Assembly (NCBI GenBank): GCA_964348185.1
Contig: CAYGBW010000091.1
Location: 1 to 20,141, forward strand
DNA: 20,141 nucleotides
Direction of reading: 5' to 3'
Source of the DNA: CAYGBW01 sp964348185
GTDB taxonomy: Bacteria; Desulfobacterota; BSN033; WVXP01
The notes beneath the pieces were generated by a model, which was not told the origin of the DNA, did not search any database, and saw only the letters and a list, made by a program, of their open reading frames with translations. The position numbers were made by a program, and so were the translations under genes. The first letter of the stretch is position 1. Each line of letters opens with the position of its first letter. Positions 15,254 to 20,141 of the stretch are shown here, one piece after another.

Positions 15254-15589
15254 TAGAGGGACCTTCTTCCACGCTTTCCGCCACCCTTGTTAACACCGCC
15301 CCTGAATAGACCCCCACCTGCCAAAACGGGTAGATTTCTAGCATGACTGATCGGCCGTAGGCGGATTGAACCGCAGAATATCGAACAAGCAATAATGAAT
15401 GTCGAAGGGAAAAAATCATCATTCGAGATTCCTTGTTCGGTATTCGATATTCAAAATGCAATCCAGGTCAAGGCCGTTCGACGCTGAACGCGAGGATTTC
15501 AAACCTGGCGAATGGAAAAATGAAATCACTCTGTTTTTCCTCTAACCCAACCGGGCCGCTTCCTCTCTGGCCTCCTCGATGTCCGAGTA
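15254..15589. other. Intergenic region holding an inverted repeat element
   Basis: About 335 bases between two minus-strand genes, with no credible coding region. The main content is the imperfect inverted repeat at 15376-15452, listed separately. The rest shows no promoter I would defend; a promoter for the GAF-HD-GYP pair must lie here or further upstream. Confidence 0.5.
15376..15452. repeat. Imperfect inverted repeat of the GAATATCGAA...CTTGTTCG type
   Basis: The left arm has GAATATCGAA (15376-15385) running into CGAACAAG (15382-15389). The right arm has CTTGTTCG (15432-15439) then TTCGATATTC (15443-15452). The arms are complementary apart from a few inserted bases, and the centre repeats the theme (AATGAATGTCGAAG against CATTCGAGATT). 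It looks like a copy of a dispersed intergenic element; related TTCG-rich words occur at 3-27 and 6819-6828. Confidence 0.6.
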
Positions 15590-16684
15590 TCATTTGCTCG
15601 GGGTAGAGGACCCTTCAATAGACACCCCTTCCCTCTCGGCCATGGCAAGAACGAGACCCGCCGTCCCAGTCATCATGTTGTCGCCGAAGGGTGCTCCAAG
15701 AGCGATATGATCAATCCCGACGTGCTTCAGAATGCTTCTCTTGGGGCCTGTTGCCACAATCCTTTCCACCCGATCAAATCCAACGGCTCTTCTAACATAG
15801 GCCCCGTGTCCACCCTCAGAAACGATTCTCCTATGAGAAAGCCTCCCTTCAGCCAGATCAATGATGAGGGTTTTGAGAATCTCAGGGGCCAAAGCACCGG
15901 TGTGATACTCGAAAAACCCGCCAATCTCCCCGTCTACCAAAAGGGCACCCAAGGTATGGGAGGTGGCGATATCCAACACAATGATGGGCTCTTTCCCCCG
16001 GGCCAAGGGGTCGCTAGACGCCCCTAAGATCGCCGCCATGCCCGTATCCATGACATATAACCTGCCTGATGGGATCCCCTTCCCGTCCATGGCCGCGGCC
16101 CGCATTCGGCGAAGGCAGGAGGGGATTCGTTTGCCTTCAAACAGAAAGGCCGACGGCTTTGGGGATTTGTCAATGATCTCTTTGAATATCTGATGGCGAA
16201 AATCGAGGGATGAAACCCCTCCTTTCGGCGTCCCATGGTCCTGGACACCGATCCCGAAGCAGTCTACCGCCGGCTCGATCCCCATGAGTTTCAACATCGT
16301 CATAAGATCCTCAGCCCGGAGGTCTCCCGTTCTGAAGGATGAGATATCTCCTCTCTTAGCCCTCTCCTGAGCCTCTCTCGGGGACACGATCCTCACCCCC
16401 AGGGTTTCGACCCTCTCCATGCGATGGTGTATCGTTTCAGCAGCGGACCGTGTCATCATAATGTTGCACGCTCGGGCTTTGCTTTTTATCGCTTCAGTAA
16501 TCGGGCCTCCCCCCATCTGGCGTCCCGTGATGAGGATGGTTTTACTTTCGCAGGCCATTATCTTTTGGGCAAGGGCTCGGGTAGGGGATTTGGCAACGAA
16601 TTTGAATTGATCCCCTGATCGGGTATCCAGAAACATGGCATCCAGGGTACCTGCACCGACGTCAATGGCGAGAAATCGTGCCAT
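15590..16684 (-). CDS. DUF1786 family protein (ASKHA-like fold)
   Basis: A 364-residue protein matching my recollection of the DUF1786 family (labelled putative pyruvate formate-lyase activating enzyme in some databases, without proof). The start MARFLAIDVGAGTLDAMFLD is a phosphate-1-like loop of the actin/hexokinase/Hsp70 fold. A second block, PIIVLDIATSHTLGALLVD, resembles the phosphate-2 loop, and a later GDNMMTGTAGLVLA resembles the adenosine motif. FFEYHTGALAPE and EGGHGAYVRR are conserved-looking. The frame is open far upstream to 16957, but the upstream 91 residues are arginine/serine-rich, not protein-like and overlap the divergent gene, so I place the start at ATG 16682-16684; AGGAGG lies 13 bases upstream, rather far. 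The biological role is unknown. Confidence 0.75.
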   Translation of the reverse strand: MARFLAIDVGAGTLDAMFLDTRSGDQFKFVAKSPTRALAQKIMACESKTILITGRQMGGGPITEAIKSKARACNIMMTRSAAETIHHRMERVETLGVRIVSPREAQERAKRGDISSFRTGDLRAEDLMTMLKLMGIEPAVDCFGIGVQDHGTPKGGVSSLDFRHQIFKEIIDKSPKPSAFLFEGKRIPSCLRRMRAAAMDGKGIPSGRLYVMDTGMAAILGASSDPLARGKEPIIVLDIATSHTLGALLVDGEIGGFFEYHTGALAPEILKTLIIDLAEGRLSHRRIVSEGGHGAYVRRAVGFDRVERIVATGPKRSILKHVGIDHIALGAPFGDNMMTGTAGLVLAMAEREGVSIEGSSTPSK

Positions 16685-16808
16685 GGGGACTGCGAAGCCT
16701 CCTCTCGTCTGGCATGAATGACGATACTGTTGTGTTTTAGCTCGACCACGAATATATCCCAATTGGAGGATTAGTGAAATGGTTTTCTCTCTCTCCTTTG
16801 ACATGAGA

Positions 16809-16827
16809 TGAGTCATCAGACGACTCA
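16809..16827. promoter_or_regulatory. Inverted repeat, possible operator
   Basis: TGAGTC and GACTCA are perfect complements separated by seven bases, between the divergent DUF1786 and MBL genes. A regulator-binding site is possible; chance is not excluded for six-base arms. Confidence 0.3.
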
Positions 16828-16920
16828 GAAAGACACCAGGGCTCCTGGTAGCGTCGACACTTGCTCGGGCCCGGGCCGTTGGAGCGGGTAAGACGGGTAG
16901 GAGGCTTCTGCGCCGCCTCA

Positions 16921-16951
16921 TTGACAGAGATGGGTTGAGAATTGATATACT
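16921..16951 (+). promoter_or_regulatory. Sigma70-type promoter of the MBL hydrolase gene
   Basis: A perfect TTGACA (16921-16926) and TATACT (16946-16951, five of six consensus) are separated by 19 bases, slightly long. The predicted start near 16958 lies between the TTG at 16935 and the ATG at 16983, supporting the ATG as the true start. Confidence 0.55.
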
Positions 16952-16982
16952 CTGCAATAGAAATCATTTGGAGAGCCCTGCA

Positions 16983-17948
16983 ATGGGAGACCATAGCTTC
17001 AGGATTCACAGAATAGAACTTCCAGTCCCCTTTCCCGTGAGAACCACCAATGTATATCTCGTCGATGATGAGCCCATAACGCTCATCGATACCGGCGTCA
17101 AAAGCGACAGGTCCCTCCGAGGTCTCGAAGACTCCCTTCGGAGATTGGGATACGGGGTTGAGGATATCGGGAGAATTCTCATTACCCATGGCCACATTGA
17201 CCACTACGGACAGGCAAAGCATATCTCCGCTCGATCAGGTGCCGAAATCTACATCCATGAGAAGGAGCATCAGAGAATCCATTCGATTGGTGAATTCCGA
17301 AGGAATCTTGTATCGGTGCTCATGGAGAACGGAATCCCTAAGGACCTACTGGATGAGGCAATAAACTACATGAAATCAGCTATACAATGCCTGAGTGAGC
17401 CTTTAGACGATGTCCGATCACTGAACGAGGGGGATGAGATCGGCTTTGAGAATATGACCTTGCAGCCTATTCTCTGTCCCGGCCACAGCCCTGGTTTGAT
17501 CTGCTTCTACCTGGAGGAAGGAGGCATTTTGATCAGTAGCGACCATTTATTGAGCGAAATCTCACCGAATCCCATCATCGATCTCTCCCCGGAGGGGTCG
17601 GGTCCTCGGAGCACGAGTCTCAAAGCGTATTTGAATTCTCTCATGAAGATCAAAGACCTGGAGGTTTCTCTTGTCCTGCCAGGCCACGGCGAACCGGTCC
17701 GGGACTTCAAAGGGACCGTGGACAGGGCTTTCTTTCACCATGAACAACGACTTTCGATGGTGCTGTCGGTTCTGTCTTTGGGGGAGAAGACCGTTTATGA
17801 AATCTCCCATGCCCTGTTTCCCAATGCGAAGTCTTTCGAGGTATTCCTTGGCATGTCAGAAGTATTGGGACATTTGAGAATCCTACTCGATGAGGGTAGG
17901 ATCTCTTTCAGATCGAGGGAGGGTATGGATTACTATTCGAGGACCTAA
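16983..17948 (+). CDS. Metallo-beta-lactamase-fold hydrolase
   Basis: A 321-residue MBL-fold protein with the full metal set: HGHIDH (69-74), H168 in GHSPG, D187 in SDH, and H235 in GHGEP. A C-terminal region (about 250-321) looks like the winged-helix tail of LACTB2/RNase Z-like hydrolases (EISHALFP, HLRILLDEGRI). It probably hydrolyses a thioester, phosphodiester or related bond in the cytoplasm; the substrate cannot be named. ATG 16983 has GGAG 9 bases upstream and lies downstream of the predicted transcription start, whereas an in-frame TTG at 16935 lies inside the promoter. It is divergent from the DUF1786 gene. An acyl-CoA thioesterase role would suit the window but is speculative. Confidence 0.88.
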   Translation: MGDHSFRIHRIELPVPFPVRTTNVYLVDDEPITLIDTGVKSDRSLRGLEDSLRRLGYGVEDIGRILITHGHIDHYGQAKHISARSGAEIYIHEKEHQRIHSIGEFRRNLVSVLMENGIPKDLLDEAINYMKSAIQCLSEPLDDVRSLNEGDEIGFENMTLQPILCPGHSPGLICFYLEEGGILISSDHLLSEISPNPIIDLSPEGSGPRSTSLKAYLNSLMKIKDLEVSLVLPGHGEPVRDFKGTVDRAFFHHEQRLSMVLSVLSLGEKTVYEISHALFPNAKSFEVFLGMSEVLGHLRILLDEGRISFRSREGMDYYSRT

Positions 17949-18027
17949 CTCCTCCTCGGTGCCATGTGGCGGGCCAGGGGGGACTCTTGATCAGCGAATC
18001 GATTCACCCCTTTCCCCCATCGGCAAA

Positions 18028-18043
18028 TGGCACAAGAATTGAA
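18028..18043 (+). promoter_or_regulatory. Near-consensus sigma54 (-24/-12) element upstream of DUF5752-treT
   Basis: TGGCAC-AAGAA-TTGAA fits the consensus TGGCAC-N5-TTGCW with correct spacing and one mismatch, A for C in the -12 GC pair. Initiation would be near 18054, about 80 bases before the DUF5752 gene. The -12 mismatch weakens the call. Confidence 0.35.
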
Positions 18044-18064
18044 TAAAGGAATCTACACGGGGAC

Positions 18065-18093
18065 TTGAACAAAAGGTTTGGATACACTAGACT
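18065..18093 (+). promoter_or_regulatory. Possible sigma70 promoter of DUF5752-treT
   Basis: TTGAAC (18065-18070) and TAGACT (18088-18093), each four of six consensus, are 17 bases apart and 42 bases before the start codon. It is a weak match and competes with the sigma54-like element upstream. Confidence 0.3.
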
Positions 18094-18135
18094 GGTGGTC
18101 AGAATGAACCCCGACCGGGAGCATCGACTCAGTCC

Positions 18136-18822
18136 ATGACAGATGACCAGAGGGATTTCACACCTGCGGAAGATGTATTTCAGTTTTCTTCCAGTGCGTC
18201 ACAGGAAATACTGACCGGCCACAAGGCGTACAATCTTGAAGAGCTGCTCGAACTCATCAAGTCGTGTCCAGATTCCTCCATCTTCTATCACACCTTCTCT
18301 GCATTCCGGGATCTGCGAGAAGTCCAGGTACCTTATACCAATGGTTTTGCCCTTTGGATATCCCAATATCTCAATGATGAGGCCCTAGCAGAGAAGTTGG
18401 CGACTATAGATTTAACGGAACACAACACGATTGAAAGCCTGAGAGCACGCATTTTGGAGACCATCGAGGTCTACATCGATCAGTATCCAGCCGTGCGTCA
18501 CAAAACCGCTGAAAAACCCTTCTACCTCCTTGATATGATTCGGATCGTCTATCTAACCGACAAGTTCGCCTATGATTTGAGATCATTTCGGAATCTGCTC
18601 GATACGATCACTGTGGACTCCCTGTATTTCCATTTCATCGAATCCCGCCTGTACACCCAGCTTCAGTCAGACGACTTCTCGACGTGGATTGAGCAGAGTT
18701 TGAACCTAACAGAGCTATCCCAAAAGATAAGAAACCTGGATATCTACGTCTATACTTTGGAGGAGTTGAGGGAGAGAATTGCACAGATTATTGATAGATA
18801 TCTCGATCGTACGCGTCGATAA
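18136..18822 (+). CDS. DUF5752 family protein with internal duplication
   Basis: A 228-residue soluble, helical, acidic protein resembling the DUF5752 family, which I recall as a frequent neighbour of trehalose-synthesising glycosyltransferases. Two related halves are visible: about 48-115 (FYHTFSAFR ... FALWISQYLNDEALAEKLATI ... ESLRARILETIEVYI) and about 162-224 (YFHFIESRLY ... FSTWIEQSLNLTELSQKIRNL ... EELRERIAQIIDRYL). Each has an aromatic-His-Phe start, an F-x-x-W-I-x-x-x-L core and an ELRxRI-I-x-Y end. No signal peptide or membrane segment. The ATG at 18136 has only a distant GGGAG. The next gene starts 75 bases later, so the two probably form an operon. Function unknown; a partner or regulator of TreT is inferred from position. 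Confidence 0.78.
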   Translation: MTDDQRDFTPAEDVFQFSSSASQEILTGHKAYNLEELLELIKSCPDSSIFYHTFSAFRDLREVQVPYTNGFALWISQYLNDEALAEKLATIDLTEHNTIESLRARILETIEVYIDQYPAVRHKTAEKPFYLLDMIRIVYLTDKFAYDLRSFRNLLDTITVDSLYFHFIESRLYTQLQSDDFSTWIEQSLNLTELSQKIRNLDIYVYTLEELRERIAQIIDRYLDRTRR

Positions 18823-18897
18823 GTCCGGTTCCTGGTATGCCATGAAACCAGAGATTTGCCGATCTAACCTGCGGGTCGAGAAACGCTGAGGTCAGAC

Positions 18898-20130
18898 ATG
18901 ACTATTCCCAGTCTGTCCGATTACAGAAGCGTTGTGGGCCGGAATGTCATCGAGGACCTCTATATTCTGGCCTCTCATGTGGGCCATCGATCCATAAAGA
19001 TGATCAACTCCACGGCCGTTGGGGGGGGCGTCGCTGAGATGCTGAACCGTGTTGTGCCTCTGCTCAATGAACTGGGTGTCCAAGCGAGATGGGAGGTGAT
19101 CAAGGGGGGAGACGATTTCTTCGACATCACAAAGGCCTTCCACAATGCTCTGCAGGGCAAAGAAGAGTCTTTTCAGCAGCAGGTGTTCAAGACCTACCTG
19201 GCCTACAATGAGATGAACAACAATGCGATGGCTTTTGATGAAGATCTCATCGTGGTTCATGATCCCCAGCCCGTTGCGTTGATACTCTGGAATAAACACC
19301 GAAGTAACAAATGGGTATGGCGTTGCCATATTGACATGTCCCGTCCAAACCGACAGGTTTGGGAGTTTCTCAGGCCATTCGTCGAGCAGTATGACGGCGC
19401 GATCTTCTCGTCGCCCCTTTTTTCTCCGGAGTTGGCGATCCCTCAATATCGCTTCTATCCGGCTATTGATCCGTTGGCGGACAAGAACAAGGAGCTTGAT
19501 GACGCCTACGTCAACGGCGTCATGGAGAAGTATGGGATTCCCAGAGATAAACCCATTGTTACCCAGATTTCTCGCTACGATCCATGGAAGGATCCCGTTG
19601 GTGTGATTCAGGCTTTCAAGATGGCACGAAAACACGTGGATTGCCTCCTCCTCCTTGTTGGAGACAAGGCGGCAGACGACCCTGAGGCTGAAGAGATCCT
19701 GTTAAGGGTAAGGGATGCGGCAGGTGACGATCCGGACATTCACATCATTTTTTTGACATCCTCTATCCCTACCGAGATAAACGCCTTCCAACGGGCGTCA
19801 GACGTCATTCTGCAAAAATCCTTGCGGGAGGGCTTCGCTTTGACTGTGTCAGAAGCTCTTTGGAAATACCGCCCTGTCATTGGCAGTGCGGTGGGAGGCA
19901 TACCCGCGCAGATTATCCATGGATACACGGGAATGCTGGTCCATTCGGAAGAAGGGGCCAGTCTGCAAATTCGCCGGTTGCTCAATCAACCGGAGCTTGC
20001 GAGAAAACTGGCCGAAAACGGCCGGAAGCGCGTCAAAGACGAGTTTCTCATCACGAAAATCTTGAAACGGTATCTGCTCCTTCTTCTAGCGCTGGACCAT
20101 CCGGGAGAAGCCACGATATTTCTCGCCTGA
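18898..20130 (+). CDS. treT: Trehalose glycosyltransferring synthase (TreT), GT4 family
   Basis: A 410-residue GT-B glycosyltransferase, full length for TreT, which makes trehalose from a nucleotide-activated glucose and free glucose (a reversible reaction). The N-terminal block INSTAVGGGVAEMLNRVVPL (36-55), then WEVIKGGDDFF (65-75) and HDPQPVAL (121-128), is characteristic of TreT. The C-terminal donor-binding domain shows QISRYDPWKDP (223-233), LLVGDKAADDPE (252-263) and the E-x7-E motif EGFALTVSE (E311, E319). Trehalose serves as a compatible solute or reserve. ATG 18898 has GAGG 6 bases upstream. The stop lies 11 bases before the end of the window, so further operon genes cannot be seen. 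Confidence 0.93.
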   Translation: MTIPSLSDYRSVVGRNVIEDLYILASHVGHRSIKMINSTAVGGGVAEMLNRVVPLLNELGVQARWEVIKGGDDFFDITKAFHNALQGKEESFQQQVFKTYLAYNEMNNNAMAFDEDLIVVHDPQPVALILWNKHRSNKWVWRCHIDMSRPNRQVWEFLRPFVEQYDGAIFSSPLFSPELAIPQYRFYPAIDPLADKNKELDDAYVNGVMEKYGIPRDKPIVTQISRYDPWKDPVGVIQAFKMARKHVDCLLLLVGDKAADDPEAEEILLRVRDAAGDDPDIHIIFLTSSIPTEINAFQRASDVILQKSLREGFALTVSEALWKYRPVIGSAVGGIPAQIIHGYTGMLVHSEEGASLQIRRLLNQPELARKLAENGRKRVKDEFLITKILKRYLLLLLALDHPGEATIFLA

Positions 20131-20141
20131 TTCCACGCCTT

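Larger units (their letters stand above)
16685..16982. other. Divergent intergenic region, DUF1786 / MBL hydrolase
   Basis: About 300 bases. It holds a minus-strand -10-like TATATT (16756-16751) with no convincing -35, the inverted repeat TGAGTC-N7-GACTCA (16809-16827), which may be an operator, and the plus-strand promoter at 16921-16951. Coding potential from extended frames of both neighbours is judged spurious. Confidence 0.45.

Noticed and set aside
16685..16957. A 91-residue N-terminal extension of the DUF1786 protein
   Set aside because: Low-complexity Arg/Ser sequence; the family-like sequence starts at MARFLAIDVGAG, and the extension reaches the promoter of the divergent gene.
18892..19635. 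A 247-codon minus-strand frame opposite treT
   Set aside because: It is a shadow of treT, with no domain or ribosome binding site.
1..20141. CRISPR array, tRNA, rRNA, insertion sequence or integrase
   Set aside because: No regularly spaced repeats, no tRNA-like cloverleaf noticed, no rRNA sequence, and no transposase or integrase frame.

Overview
The window looks like a chromosomal piece from an anaerobic bacterium, most likely a deltaproteobacterial (Desulfobacterota) lineage that degrades aromatic or other organic acids. The basis is gene content: a molybdenum hydroxylase of the 4-hydroxybenzoyl-CoA reductase type, a tungsten-type aldehyde:ferredoxin oxidoreductase with a polyferredoxin, a beta-oxidation fusion enzyme, and a TreT trehalose synthase. 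The taxonomic call is inference; there is no rRNA or marker gene here.

Left third (1-6785). A minus-strand operon encodes, in transcription order, the FAD subunit (with the extra four-cysteine loop typical of HcrB), the [2Fe-2S] subunit (HcrC) and the molybdopterin subunit (HcrA). The HcrA frame is interrupted by one in-frame TAG codon at 1378-1380; the reading frame and conserved motifs continue on both sides. Divergently, a strong sigma70-like promoter drives a small zinc-ribbon protein, an aldehyde:ferredoxin oxidoreductase and a 16-cysteine ferredoxin, all tightly overlapped. Between the two operons lies a GC-rich block (about 4073-4217) that on the minus strand folds on paper into a closed three-way junction plus an extra hairpin. 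It is the best candidate for an undescribed or orphan structured RNA.

Middle (6874-12343). A small membrane-anchored coiled-coil protein and a 3-hydroxyacyl-CoA dehydrogenase/enoyl-CoA hydratase fusion lie on the minus strand. The fusion has a TTGACA promoter that overlaps an inverted repeat. A sigma54-dependent response regulator is divergent from it, and a PAP2-type membrane phosphatase/transferase is convergent with the regulator. No partner histidine kinase is visible.

Right third (12901-20130). Two overlapping minus-strand GAF-HD-GYP proteins (probable cyclic-di-GMP phosphodiesterases, one with an altered signature) are followed by an intergenic imperfect inverted repeat. Then come a DUF1786-type ASKHA-fold protein and a divergent metallo-beta-lactamase-fold hydrolase with its own promoter. 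Last is a two-gene unit of a DUF5752 protein with an internal duplication and TreT, preceded by both a sigma70-like and a near-consensus sigma54-like element.

Together the left and middle parts suggest anaerobic conversion of aromatic aldehydes or acids: AOR oxidises an aldehyde, the Hcr complex removes a ring hydroxyl at the CoA-ester level using reduced ferredoxin, and the fusion enzyme works on downstream acyl-CoA intermediates. No CoA ligase, benzoyl-CoA reductase or transporter lies in the window, so the pathway assignment is inferential.
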